Source: Nostoc commune NIES-4072 (GTDB lineage: Bacteria > Cyanobacteriota > Cyanobacteriia > Cyanobacteriales > Nostocaceae). From it: a DNA stretch of 64,000 nucleotides. Numbering within the stretch: the first letter of the stretch is position 1; every line of letters begins with the position of its first letter. Below the pieces are notes generated by a model. The model ran no database searches. It was not told the DNA's origin and saw nothing but the letters and a program-made list of their open reading frames with translations. The DNA is taken from contig NZ_BDUD01000001.1 of assembly GCF_003113895.1 (NCBI RefSeq), positions 5,131,530-5,195,529 on the forward strand. The letters run 5' to 3'. Positions 19,540 through 28,855 of the stretch are shown here, piece after piece. Made by a program: the position numbers and the translations under genes.

Positions 19540-20916
19540 ATGCCTTTAAATCAAATTAATTATCATAAAAAAAATATTTTAGTAGTCGATGATACCCCAG
19601 ATAATTTGCGGCTTTTATCAGCGATGTTGACTACACAAGGTTTTGAAGTTCGCAAAGCCTTAAACGGTAAAATGGCGCTGACTGCCTGCCAAATGGTTTT
19701 GCCAGATGTGATTTTACTGGATATCAATATGCCCGATATGGATGGCTATCAAGTATGTCAAAAGCTGAAAGCTGATGAGAAAACTTGTGAAGTGCCAGTA
19801 ATTTTTATTAGCGCCTTAGATGATGTTGTAGATAAAGTAAAAGCCTTTGGTGTTGGTGGTGTAGATTATATTGCAAAACCTTTTCATGGGGCAGAGGTTG
19901 TGTCACGAATTGAAAATCAGATTAATTTACGTTTGCTTCAAGTTAAACTACAAGAAAAAAACTTTTTACTTCAACAGGCTCTTGACAACTTGAAAGCCTC
20001 TCAAGTTCAACAGATTCAGAACGAAAAGATGGTAGCGCTGGGACAGTTAGTGGCTGGGCTTGCTCATGAAATTAATAACCCTATCAGCTTTATTTATGGG
20101 AATCTCCAATATGCTGGTCAATATGTAAAAGACTTAGTGAATCTGATTGAGGCTTATCAACAGGAATATCCCAAAGCTACACCAAAAATTCAGCAAATAG
20201 CCAAAGATATAGACCTGAATTTTATTATTAAGGATCTGCAAAACCTGATAGGTGCAATGTATAGAGGATCTGATCGCATTCAGGAAATTGTACTAGCACT
20301 ACAACGCTTTTCTCGGCATGATGAAGCAGAGATGAAGCAGGTCAATATCCACGAAGACATCGAAAACACTTTGGTGATGTTACAACATAGACTCAGGGAA
20401 ACAGCAGATCGTCCCGCAATTATTATAGTGAAAGATTATGGTAACTTGCCCTTAGTCACTTGTTATGCGAGTGAATTAAACCAAGTATTTATGCATCTGT
20501 TGAATAATGCTATTGATGCAATAGAAGAGGGAGTGGGGAGTAGAGAGTGGGGAATGGGGAATCTATCTTTAGAAGAGGGAGTGAGGAGTGGGGAGTGGGG
20601 AATGGGGAATCTATCTTTTAATCCTTACTCTCTACTTCCTACTCCCCAAATTAGGATTCACACAGAGGTGACTGAGTTAAATATGGTCAAAATTGCGATC
20701 GCAGATAATGGCCCTGGTATTGAAGAGTCGTTGCGATCGCGTTTATTTGATCCATTTTTTACCACAAAACCTGTGGGCAAAGGTAGTGGGCTAGGATTAT
20801 CTATTAGTTATCAGATTATTGTCCAAAAACACCAAGGAAATATTACCTGCACTTCTTCTGTTGGGCAAGGAGCAGAATTTGTGATCGAAATTCCCATCAA
20901 GCAACAAGAGCATTAG
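19540..20916 (+). CDS. Receiver-histidine kinase (REC-HisKA-HATPase)
   Basis: A soluble 458-aa sensor kinase with an N-terminal receiver instead of a sensory domain. Asp61 lies in ILLDINMPDMDGY; a coiled coil (125-160) leads to the H box LAHEINNPISF with His176, then N box NNAIDAI, G1 DNGPGIEES, F box FFTTKPVG and G2 GSGLGLSIS. Its receiver is very similar to that of the preceding response regulator (LLLSAMLTTQGFEVRKALN against [17 protein letters not shown]), which suggests duplication and possible phosphotransfer between them. An in-frame repeat insertion (about 329-369) follows the N box. The spacer to the upstream gene is 273 bp and contains a GGCGTAGCAGCTTGCAG dispersed repeat. Confidence 0.9.
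   Translation: MPLNQINYHKKNILVVDDTPDNLRLLSAMLTTQGFEVRKALNGKMALTACQMVLPDVILLDINMPDMDGYQVCQKLKADEKTCEVPVIFISALDDVVDKVKAFGVGGVDYIAKPFHGAEVVSRIENQINLRLLQVKLQEKNFLLQQALDNLKASQVQQIQNEKMVALGQLVAGLAHEINNPISFIYGNLQYAGQYVKDLVNLIEAYQQEYPKATPKIQQIAKDIDLNFIIKDLQNLIGAMYRGSDRIQEIVLALQRFSRHDEAEMKQVNIHEDIENTLVMLQHRLRETADRPAIIIVKDYGNLPLVTCYASELNQVFMHLLNNAIDAIEEGVGSREWGMGNLSLEEGVRSGEWGMGNLSFNPYSLLPTPQIRIHTEVTELNMVKIAIADNGPGIEESLRSRLFDPFFTTKPVGKGSGLGLSISYQIIVQKHQGNITCTSSVGQGAEFVIEIPIKQQEH
20526..20648 (+). repeat. Two tandem 48-bp G/A-rich units inserted in frame in the REC-kinase
   Basis: Units starting AGAAGAGGGAGTG and ending GGGAATCTATCTTT occur twice, followed by a CCTTACTCTCTACTTCCTAC tail that is its imperfect complement, giving a potential hairpin. 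Translation gives REWGMGNLSLEEGVRSGEWG-like residues 329-369. The position matches the loop hit in the hybrid kinase at 16046. Confidence 0.85.
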
Positions 20917-20988
20917 CCAACAGAAAACTTAGTAAATTATCCTTTGAAAGGGGAATGTAAAACCAATACAATTACCATTTATCACCAA

Positions 20989-22617
20989 TCATTTTGACAT
21001 AGTTAACGGCAGTTGAACTGTGAACGTTGTCCAGCCCTGAGAACTGGTAACTTCAATTGTACCTTGGAGATATTCTACTAACTTCTTCACTAATGATAAA
21101 CCTAATCCTGTACCGCCATGTTGCCAGCGATCGCTTTGAGGAATCCGGTAAAACGGCTCAAAGATTCGAAATTGTTCTTTTTTAGGGATTATCACCCCAG
21201 AATTGCTAATTGTGATTTGAAAATAGGATTGAAGATTATCTAATACACCAGATTTAGCATCCTCATTTATGAGACTTTTTGTGGTGTCGATTATCCGAAC
21301 ATTCACCATAATTTGTCCATCAGGAGGAGTAAATTTACAAGCATTGTTGAGTAACTCTGAGACAATTTCGGTCAGGCTAGCCAAGTCTGTAACTAAAGGT
21401 GGTAAATTTGGAGGAATACTAACTTGGAAAGTCTGTTGCCTAACCCCAGCCCGTTCCCCAAAATATTCGGCAACGTGAGGCAGCCAAGTTTGGAGTTTAA
21501 TTGAAGTTAATTCCAACGGATAGACATCTGCATCAATCATTCGCATATACAGCAAATTGTCTACTAAATCTAGTTCTTGTTCACATTGTTCACGCAGGAT
21601 AGTTAAGTAGTGGGCTACAGATTCAGATGAGGAAAGTGCGTTTGAATTTAAGATACCCTGCCGATCAAGAATATTTTCTAGCGCGGAAATGGTCATTTTG
21701 ATGTTTGACAAGGGCGTTCGCATTTCATGAGAAGTGGTTGCAAGAAAATCCTCTTTCAACTGGTTCAGCCGTTGGAGTTCTGCTACTTGAATTTTTAATT
21801 GTTGGGCACGCTCATCTGCGAGATTGCGTTCTTCAGTTAGCCGTCGTTGCGTGTCGTCCCGGAAAACTAATACGCCTCCTGTAATTACACCACTATTATT
21901 TCTCAGGGGAGTAGCGCTATCAGCTACTGGTATGGTTGTGCCGTCTCTAGCAACTAGTAAGATGTGATTGCCTAGATAGATAGTAGTTTCTTGTTGCAGG
22001 GCTGTGATAATTGGATTCTGGGTGGGGATCTGAGTTTGTTCATCAACAAGCTTGAACACTTCGGTTAACATTCGTCCTTTGGCTTCATCCCATCGCCACC
22101 CTGTCAATGCTTCAGCGACCTGATTTAGATACTTGATGCTTAACTGAAGATCGACTACAATCACTCCGTCCCCCATTCCTCGAAGGATAGAACTTAAAAA
22201 TTGCTCGCGATCGTAACGATTTAGTGCTGTTTGAATGGCAACGTAGAGTTCTTGCTCCTTGATTGGTTTAAGAATATATCCAAAGGGGGATGTCAGCGTT
22301 GCCCGCTCTACAGTACTTCTATCAGAATGCCCCGTAACATAGATAGCAGGAATTTGCAAATTATGCCAGATTTGCTCTGCTGCCTGGATACCGTCCATTT
22401 CACCCCGTAATCTGATATCCATTAAAATCAGGTTTGGGCGTAATTCGGTTGCTTTTACAATTGCCCCTTCTGCTGAATCCGCTATATCTAAAACAATGTA
22501 TCCCAAAGACTCTAAACTTTCTTGCAAATTCATCGCAAGAATATATTCATCTTCAACAATAAGGATTCTAACTGTCTCCTTTGCATCTAGGTTTGATGGG
22601 ATGCCAATTGTTTTCAT
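20989..22617 (-). CDS. REC-PAS histidine kinase
   Basis: A soluble 542-aa kinase. The receiver (about 14-130) carries Asp67 in LILMDIRLRGEMDG and the Lys in GYILKPIKE. A PAS domain (about 140-265, with GVIVVDLQLSIKYLN and GVLVFRDDTQRRL) precedes a coiled coil, the H box ATTSHEMRTPLSNI with His297, N box ELLNNACKFTPP, and a G2 box GGTGLGLSL. Its ATG overlaps the stop of the larger PAS kinase upstream by an ATGA, so the two are co-translated. The pair faces the plus-strand signalling genes tail to tail (72-bp gap). It probably receives phosphate from the larger kinase. Confidence 0.9.
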   Translation of the reverse strand: MKTIGIPSNLDAKETVRILIVEDEYILAMNLQESLESLGYIVLDIADSAEGAIVKATELRPNLILMDIRLRGEMDGIQAAEQIWHNLQIPAIYVTGHSDRSTVERATLTSPFGYILKPIKEQELYVAIQTALNRYDREQFLSSILRGMGDGVIVVDLQLSIKYLNQVAEALTGWRWDEAKGRMLTEVFKLVDEQTQIPTQNPIITALQQETTIYLGNHILLVARDGTTIPVADSATPLRNNSGVITGGVLVFRDDTQRRLTEERNLADERAQQLKIQVAELQRLNQLKEDFLATTSHEMRTPLSNIKMTISALENILDRQGILNSNALSSSESVAHYLTILREQCEQELDLVDNLLYMRMIDADVYPLELTSIKLQTWLPHVAEYFGERAGVRQQTFQVSIPPNLPPLVTDLASLTEIVSELLNNACKFTPPDGQIMVNVRIIDTTKSLINEDAKSGVLDNLQSYFQITISNSGVIIPKKEQFRIFEPFYRIPQSDRWQHGGTGLGLSLVKKLVEYLQGTIEVTSSQGWTTFTVQLPLTMSK

Positions 22618-25600
22618 ACCCGGCTGTTTGTAAAAGTAATTTTGAACTGTGTTCCGTGGTGAGAGTCAATTTCGAGCTTTCCTCTTAGTTGCTTGACTAA
22701 ACCCTGGATAAGAGTTATGCCGAGTGTTTTAGTTTTGTCGCGATCAAAATTTTCAGGTAAACCAATGCCATTATCTCGAATAATGAGTGCCAAAGTAGAC
22801 TTGGATTCTTGATAAAACTTAACCTCAATTTCCCCTTTACGATTACCAACAAAAGCGTATTTCAAAGCATTGGAAACCAGTTCATTGATAATCAAGCCAC
22901 AGGGAATGGCAGTTTCGATGTCAAGGCTAGCATTTTCAACTTGAATCTTCAGTTGAATTTGGTTAGAACTGACGTTGTAAGAATCAAATAAATGAGTTGT
23001 TAAATCTGGGATGTATTGAGCGAAATCAATATCAGCAAGGTCTTCAGAGCGGTATAACTTTTCATGAACCAAGGCAATGGAGGCAATACGGTTTTGACTA
23101 TCGCGCAAAACAGCTGTCACCAGAGGATCTTGTGTACGTCTGCACTGCATTTGCAGCAAACTGCTGACAATTCCTAAATTGTTTTTAACACGATGGTGAA
23201 TTTCTTTGAGTAATACCTCCTTTTCTTTCAGAGAGGCTTTGATTTTTTCCTGCGTTTGCTTATGCTCGGTGATGTCTTGTTGGACAGCTACAAGGACGCT
23301 TCCATACTCAGGATGCTCAAAAATGGAAGCGTTCGCCCTACACCAGAACGGAGTGCCATCTTTTTTAACATTATAAACTTCATAGTTTGCCTCACCGTGT
23401 TGCAAGACAGCAGTCCTAATTGCCTGGTTAACTTCTTCAGGTGTATTATGTTCGTCACCGTAGTTGACAATCGACACATGCTGACCGATTAATTCACCAG
23501 GTTCATAGCCAAACATCTGCTCAAATTTAGGATTAGCGTAGACAAACACGCTATCTGTGGCATGAATTAGGCAAATTCCCTCTGCCATGTTACGGGTAAT
23601 CACTGCTTGCAGTTCTAACATTTGTTCAGCGCGTTTGCGATCGCTGATTTCAACTACGACAATGCCTATACTAATGGGTTGATCGGCTTGAGACTGAATC
23701 GGAAAGTAGGAAGCTAACCAAGTCCTGATTACACCTGGGAGTTTCGGGGTTTCTCCACTGATTTCCAAATCCAGAATCGGTTCACCCGTTCTCAAGACAT
23801 GTTGAAAGATTTGCTCCTGCTTTGATGCCACATCAGGAACAATATCCCACGGTCTCTTGCCAATATGCGCGGCTGCGGGAATGCCATTAATTTCTGCTAA
23901 TGCTTCATTAATCAATGAGTAACGCAGTTCCTGATCCAGAATGGTTATACCAACAGGTGCGTTGTTGATGAAGGTATCTAATAACTTTTGCTTGTGAGCC
24001 AGTTCTCGCTCCAAAATCTTCTGTTCTGTGATGTCGATCGCCACCCTACCCACTAGCTTTTGTGCAGACAATCCCAGAATCGGGAACTTATATACCAAGA
24101 ACTCTCCAAGGCTACCATCTGGTCGGGAAGCAACTTCGATCGCCTCAATTACCTGATTTGTCTGTATAACTGTCTGAATGCGATCAAAATGCTGCCGAGC
24201 AATTTCATCTGGATAGAGGTCAAAAATGGATTGTCCAATCACCTGTTCGGGTAGTAATTTAAATGTATGCAGGTATGCTTGGTTTAAGTAAAGTACACGC
24301 CCGTCGGAATCAGTGATCCAAGCTAGCACGGGGCTATTGTTCATAAATGCTTGGAACCGAGCTTCACTTTCTTGCAGAGCTGCTTCTGCTTGTTTGCGTA
24401 AGCGAAGCTCGTCGTAGACATCGCTGGTATCAATAATTACCCCTAACATCCGAACAGGTTCGCCTGCTTCGTTATAAATGCCGCGCCCTTTCCCAATCAG
24501 CCAGTGAACTTTGCCATTGGGATAAATCACTCGATATTCACCTTGAAAATTAGTATGTTGTGCTAGGGCATTTGATACAGCTTGTTCAATTTGGTCAACA
24601 TCCTCTAGATGAACACGATCGCGCCATAGCTGATAGCTGGCTGTTGTTTCTGGTTCTAAACCTAACAAACGAAAATGGTTGTCGTTCCAGATAACTTCAT
24701 TTGTTTTAAGATTCCAATCCCAGATCCCGATGTGGTTAAATTCTAACGTTAGTCTGAGTTGTTCTTCACTTCTGGCTAAGGCTGCTTCGGTTTGTTTGCG
24801 TAAGCGAAGCTCATCATAGACATCGCTGATATCCCGATGAGTACCAGTCATCCGCAAAGGCTTACCCTGTTTATCTCGCATTACAACTTTGCCATAGTTG
24901 GCAATCCATTTGGATTCGCCCGACTTAGTTCGGAGTCGATAATTAAATTTGTAGGGTATTGAATTATCCTTTAAGTGATCTGCCAAGATTTTCTCAACCC
25001 AAGGCAGATCCTCTGGATGGACTAATCGCTTCCAGGTACTAAGATCCTGTGGAAGTTCATCGAAACTGTATCCAAGCATTTCTAAATAACGGGGGCTGTA
25101 ATATACCTCTCCAGTAAGAATATTCCAGTCCCATAAAGCATCCCCAGAAGCTTCTAGTGCTAATTGTAATCTCTCTTCACTTTCTCGAAGTTTTTCCTCA
25201 GCTTGTTTGCGTTCGCTAATGTCTCCAAGTGAACCGACCAATCGAACTGGATTTCCTTGCTCATTCCAGATAGCTTTGGCCCGCGATCGCACCCAGCGAT
25301 AACTGCCATCCTTGCACCGCAGACGATACTCAACGTTATAATCGGCAACTTGCCTAAGCAAATAAGCCTTTTGTGCAGCCATGACTCTGGTATAATCATC
25401 AGGATGAATGCGAATACTCCACTCATCATCGCGATCGCTAAATTCGTTAGGTTCATATCCCAAAATTGCGAACCAACGCTCAGACCGGAAGATTTGATTA
25501 GTAGATATGTCCCAATCCCAAATTCCTTCATTAGTACCTGCGATCGCTAATTGCCAACGTTCTTCACTTTGACGCAATATTTCTTCAGCTTTTTGGCGAT

Positions 25601-27359
25601 CGCGCAATGCAACTTCCCGTTCGGTGACATCTTGGGCAGTACTATAAAGGCGGATTGCCTCTCCATCGGCATTGAATTCTGGATGTCCAATACCCTCAAA
25701 GTAGCGATTAGAACCATCTGACTGGGGTACACGGAGAATTTCTTTGTAAGACTCACCAGTGGCGATCGCTCGCTCAACAACTTGGTGCAATTTCTCCCCA
25801 TCTTCAGGGTGATACAATTGCAGAATTTCCTGATAGTTTGGCTCAAGAAGTGCGGGTTCTCGATTGAAGAGGTCGAAAAGCCCCTTCGACCAGGTAATTT
25901 TGCCACTAGCAAGTTCAAACTCCCAATTGCCAAGGCGAGCAACTTGCTGGGATTCTTCTAGCAGGGCTTGACTTTTGCGTAGTGTTTCTTCAGTGCGCTT
26001 GAGGTCGGTGACATCTACCACCAGTCCATCCCAAGCCACACGTCCATCTTTCAACTGACGTGGTGTAGAACGAAAATGAAACCATTTGAGCTTACCACTG
26101 GGCGTTCGGATTCGCAGTTGAATATCAAATACAGACAGATTCAGGCATGACTCTGCAACGGCTGCTTCTAGGCGGGGGATATCCTCTGGGAGAAACTGGC
26201 GATAAAGCAGAGATGAATCTCTGAGTGCATCTTCTGCCTTGACTTCCATCAGTTTTTCAATTCCCCCACTCAGGTAGGAAAAGCGATCGCTACCATCCAA
26301 TTCACGGATTACCCGATAAACTGCACCATTAGGCAGATTATCTCCAATCAAGTACAACATCACTTCACGCTCAGACAAGGCGAGTTCTGTTGCTTTGCGT
26401 TCAGTGATATCTCGCCCTTCTGGAATCAACAAAACGACTTGACCCGTTTCGTTTTGCAACGGACGCAGTGAAAAATCGATTGTTGCTACTCGGTTATTTG
26501 CGCCGAGAACATCAACTTCATAGCGGACAAACTCCCCTTGAACTGCACGAGCGATCGCTTGTTTTAATTGTTCTTGAGTTTGAGGTGAAATCGTCCACCA
26601 ATGTGCTTCCCAAAAAGGGCGATTAATCACATCTTCAAGCTTAAGTCCGCCAAAACTGAGCGCAGTCTGGTTCGCCTCCAGTAAAATGCCATCTGGCGTT
26701 AGCAGTCCTGTGAATTGGAAAGTGTTATCGAAAATTGCCCGGAATCGGCGATCGCTTTCCTGTAGTGCAGTAGTGCGTTCCTCGACTTTGGCTTCTAATT
26801 CAGCCTTGAGGGTTTGCAGGTTGTTCTGAAGTTGGGCTTGTTGGATAGCGATCGCTAGTTGCACCGTCAGTTGGTTGAGAAATTCTACCTCAAATGTCTG
26901 CCATTGGCGGAAAGCAGAACATTGATGCACAATGAATAACCCCCATACAACTGCTGGAGTCCCTTGGTTCTCTAACAAAATGGGGACAACCAAATTCGCC
27001 TTGACTTGAAACTGTTCCAAAAATTGAATATGGCGATCGCTTAAACCCGCTTCGTAGATGTTCGTTGCTGCCCAAATTTTTCCTTGGTAGTATTCTTCTC
27101 TTGGGCTTTGCTGAAAATCGGTATCTTCAATTTCAAGTTCCAAGGTTGGTGTCCATTGGGATAAAACCGACTCAGCTATAACTTTACCCTGTATCTGATG
27201 AGTAAATTGATACACCAGTACGCAATCAGCCTTGAGTAACTGGCGGACTTCTTTGACACTCGTAGCAAGGATGTCTTGAAACTTCAAGGATTTACGAATA
27301 TCAAGAGCGATCGCTCCAATTAACTTTTGTTGTTCCTGTAGCTGTTTTAGCTGTTGCAT
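22614..27359 (-). CDS. GAF and nine-PAS sensor kinase with HisKA_2/HWE-type catalytic core
   Basis: A 1581-aa soluble sensor. An N-terminal GAF domain (about 15-185) and coiled coil are followed by about nine PAS/PAC units; repeated landmarks are GIWDWDIST, ALWDWNILTG, GIWDWNLKTN, VLAWITDSDG and AEGICLIH, each closed by a PAC ending like DISERKQAE. The catalytic core is the HisKA_2 type: His1388 in EIHHRVKNNLGIVSSLL, N box NELVSNALKYAF, G1 DNGIGLPE. Such cores often signal to stand-alone receivers, which fits the downstream REC-PAS kinase. Two PAS linkers contain the extra sequence DVYDELRLR from a 29-nt dispersed repeat. Ligands cannot be deduced; no chromophore Cys motif was identified in the GAF. 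Confidence 0.88.
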   Translation of the reverse strand: MQQLKQLQEQQKLIGAIALDIRKSLKFQDILATSVKEVRQLLKADCVLVYQFTHQIQGKVIAESVLSQWTPTLELEIEDTDFQQSPREEYYQGKIWAATNIYEAGLSDRHIQFLEQFQVKANLVVPILLENQGTPAVVWGLFIVHQCSAFRQWQTFEVEFLNQLTVQLAIAIQQAQLQNNLQTLKAELEAKVEERTTALQESDRRFRAIFDNTFQFTGLLTPDGILLEANQTALSFGGLKLEDVINRPFWEAHWWTISPQTQEQLKQAIARAVQGEFVRYEVDVLGANNRVATIDFSLRPLQNETGQVVLLIPEGRDITERKATELALSEREVMLYLIGDNLPNGAVYRVIRELDGSDRFSYLSGGIEKLMEVKAEDALRDSSLLYRQFLPEDIPRLEAAVAESCLNLSVFDIQLRIRTPSGKLKWFHFRSTPRQLKDGRVAWDGLVVDVTDLKRTEETLRKSQALLEESQQVARLGNWEFELASGKITWSKGLFDLFNREPALLEPNYQEILQLYHPEDGEKLHQVVERAIATGESYKEILRVPQSDGSNRYFEGIGHPEFNADGEAIRLYSTAQDVTEREVALRDRQKAEEILRQSEERWQLAIAGTNEGIWDWDISTNQIFRSERWFAILGYEPNEFSDRDDEWSIRIHPDDYTRVMAAQKAYLLRQVADYNVEYRLRCKDGSYRWVRSRAKAIWNEQGNPVRLVGSLGDISERKQAEEKLRESEERLQLALEASGDALWDWNILTGEVYYSPRYLEMLGYSFDELPQDLSTWKRLVHPEDLPWVEKILADHLKDNSIPYKFNYRLRTKSGESKWIANYGKVVMRDKQGKPLRMTGTHRDISDVYDELRLRKQTEAALARSEEQLRLTLEFNHIGIWDWNLKTNEVIWNDNHFRLLGLEPETTASYQLWRDRVHLEDVDQIEQAVSNALAQHTNFQGEYRVIYPNGKVHWLIGKGRGIYNEAGEPVRMLGVIIDTSDVYDELRLRKQAEAALQESEARFQAFMNNSPVLAWITDSDGRVLYLNQAYLHTFKLLPEQVIGQSIFDLYPDEIARQHFDRIQTVIQTNQVIEAIEVASRPDGSLGEFLVYKFPILGLSAQKLVGRVAIDITEQKILERELAHKQKLLDTFINNAPVGITILDQELRYSLINEALAEINGIPAAAHIGKRPWDIVPDVASKQEQIFQHVLRTGEPILDLEISGETPKLPGVIRTWLASYFPIQSQADQPISIGIVVVEISDRKRAEQMLELQAVITRNMAEGICLIHATDSVFVYANPKFEQMFGYEPGELIGQHVSIVNYGDEHNTPEEVNQAIRTAVLQHGEANYEVYNVKKDGTPFWCRANASIFEHPEYGSVLVAVQQDITEHKQTQEKIKASLKEKEVLLKEIHHRVKNNLGIVSSLLQMQCRRTQDPLVTAVLRDSQNRIASIALVHEKLYRSEDLADIDFAQYIPDLTTHLFDSYNVSSNQIQLKIQVENASLDIETAIPCGLIINELVSNALKYAFVGNRKGEIEVKFYQESKSTLALIIRDNGIGLPENFDRDKTKTLGITLIQGLVKQLRGKLEIDSHHGTQFKITFTNSRV
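24396..24424. repeat. 29-nt small dispersed repeat inside a PAS linker (copy A)
   Basis: On the coding strand it starts GCGATGTCTACGACG and ends CGCTTACGC, encoding DVYDELRLR in place of the usual ER of a PAC end (DTS-[...]-KQAE). It is nearly identical to the copy at 24798-24826 and related to the copy in the PBP gene at 39700-39728. Confidence 0.75.
24798..24826. repeat. 29-nt small dispersed repeat inside a PAS linker (copy B)
   Basis: Differs from copy A only at two bases by eye (TATGATG for TACGACG) and encodes the same DVYDELRLR between DIS and KQTE. Other PAC linkers of the same protein lack it (DISERKQAE). Confidence 0.75.
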
Positions 27360-27397
27360 TAGCTGTAATTGTTAGCTTTCAACCTACGTACAAGTAC

Positions 27398-27495
27398 CTC
27401 AAGAGTGCTGAGTTCCGAGTTCCGAGTGCTGAGTGGGCAGAGGGGAGAATAACTCCTAACTCCTAACTCCTAACTCAGTACTCAGCACTATTTTG
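27398..27495. repeat. Short-unit tandem repeats upstream of ldpA
   Basis: GAGTTCCGAGTTCCGAGTGCTGAG-class units (each under eight nt) are followed by TAACTCCTAACTCCTAAC and TCAGTACTCAGCAC, giving a long imperfect inverted repeat. It fills most of the 218-bp divergent spacer between the PAS kinase and ldpA. Confidence 0.7.
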
Positions 27496-27577
27496 CCCAA
27501 TGCCCTGAATCAAGAAATCCGGACTTTTTCTTGATCGCAGACTACTATTTTTAGTCGTATAAACGCATAATAGAATA

Positions 27578-28771
27578 GTGACTGATCTGTTCGCCCCTTT
27601 ACAATCTCTCAAACAAGGTGACTGGTTCAAGCTGATCTGCGGAGCCAGCTTCCAGCATTTACCGGCAGTCAGAAGTTTAACTTTAGCCTATACTTTGGCG
27701 GGCGCTGACTGCATAGATGTTGCAGCTGATCCAGCAGTGATTGCAGCAGCGCAAGCAGGGCTACTTGTAGCCAAATCTCTGGCTACGGATGCCCAAAAGC
27801 GAGGCTTTAGCTACAAAGGTAACTCACCCTTTTTGATGGTAAGCCTGAACGATGGAGAAGACCCCCATTTTCGGAAAGCAGAATTTAATCCTACTGAGTG
27901 TCCTACAGACTGTCCTAGACCCTGTGAACGGATTTGTCCGGCACAAGCGATCGTGTTTAACAATGTAAAAAATGTAAAAGAAAACTTTTCGGGAGTAATA
28001 TCAGAAAAGTGCTATGGCTGCGGTCGTTGTATACCAGTTTGTCCATATAGTATAATTGATACAAGTTCATATATGTCAACGCCGGGAGCGATCGCGCCAT
28101 TGGTAATGTCAACGGGAATAGATGCCGTAGAAATCCATACAAAAGTCGGGCGGTTGACAGAATTTGAGCAATTATGGCAGGCAATTTCACCGTGGGCCGA
28201 TCAATTAAAGCTAGTAGCTATCAGCTGTCCCGATGGCGAGGGGATGATTGACTACCTAAGAGCAATATATGACCTGATTGCCCCACTCAAGAGTGCCTTA
28301 ATTTGGCAAACCGACGGCCGTGCCATGAGTGGTGATATTGGCGATGGCACCACAATAGCTGCGGTGAAATTAGGGCAAAAAGTTTTGGCAGCTAAGTTAC
28401 CGGGATATGTGCAGTTAGCAGGCGGCACAAATAGCTATACCGTTGCTAAGTTAAAGGCAATGGGAATGCTGAAGAGAGCAGGGGGAGCAGGGGGAGATGA
28501 GGGAGCAGGGGGAGATAGGGAAGTAAATTCTTCCTCATCCCTCTCATCCCCCTCATCCCCCTCATCCTCCCCATCCATTGCTGGAGTGGCCTACGGTAGC
28601 TACGCCCGCGTATTGCTGTCACCAATTCTCGAACAGTTAGAGAATAAGGAGGTAAGTAACACCAATGTGCAAGCGAATCTTCGCCTCGAAGAAAATGACG
28701 TATTACTTTGGCAAGCTGTAAAACTTGCCCATTCTCTCGTTTCCCAGATCAAGTCACAGCAGGAGCATTAA
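27578..28771 (+). CDS. ldpA: Light-dependent period protein LdpA (iron-sulfur)
   Basis: LdpA of Synechococcus elongatus carries two [4Fe-4S] clusters and tunes the circadian period and the stability of the input kinase CikA in response to cellular redox state. This 397-aa homologue has both ferredoxin-type motifs: C108, C112, C116, C120 and C145, C148, C151, C155 (CYGCGRCIPVCP). The rest, including PDGEGMIDYLRAIYDL and AVKLGQKVLAAKLPGYVQLAGGTN, follows the family. Start is a GTG at 27578. Residues about 299-333 are a Gly/Ala then Ser/Pro low-complexity insert from repeat DNA, placed between LKAMGMLK and the conserved AGVAYGSYAR segment. The AAA-R3H gene follows. Confidence 0.9.
   Translation: MTDLFAPLQSLKQGDWFKLICGASFQHLPAVRSLTLAYTLAGADCIDVAADPAVIAAAQAGLLVAKSLATDAQKRGFSYKGNSPFLMVSLNDGEDPHFRKAEFNPTECPTDCPRPCERICPAQAIVFNNVKNVKENFSGVISEKCYGCGRCIPVCPYSIIDTSSYMSTPGAIAPLVMSTGIDAVEIHTKVGRLTEFEQLWQAISPWADQLKLVAISCPDGEGMIDYLRAIYDLIAPLKSALIWQTDGRAMSGDIGDGTTIAAVKLGQKVLAAKLPGYVQLAGGTNSYTVAKLKAMGMLKRAGGAGGDEGAGGDREVNSSSSLSSPSSPSSSPSIAGVAYGSYARVLLSPILEQLENKEVSNTNVQANLRLEENDVLLWQAVKLAHSLVSQIKSQQEH
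28478..28577 (+). repeat. In-frame low-complexity insertion in ldpA
   Basis: GCAGGGGGAGCAGGGGGAG units followed by CCCCCTCATCCCCCTCATCC units, the same class as in the hybrid kinase at 16046. Translation gives [14 protein letters not shown] then a Ser/Pro run. Frame is preserved. Confidence 0.85.
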
Positions 28772-28855
28772 TTGCTCGTTTCGGGAAATTACCCAGAGCG
28801 AGTTCTCCTGCACGCAAATGTCCTCGCTATCTCTAAAAACGTCACCATAGAAAGC

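Noticed and set aside
28772..28855. TTG start for the AAA-R3H protein directly after the ldpA stop
   Set aside because: The extra 28 residues have no family support, and an ATG at 28856 gives the usual N-terminus.
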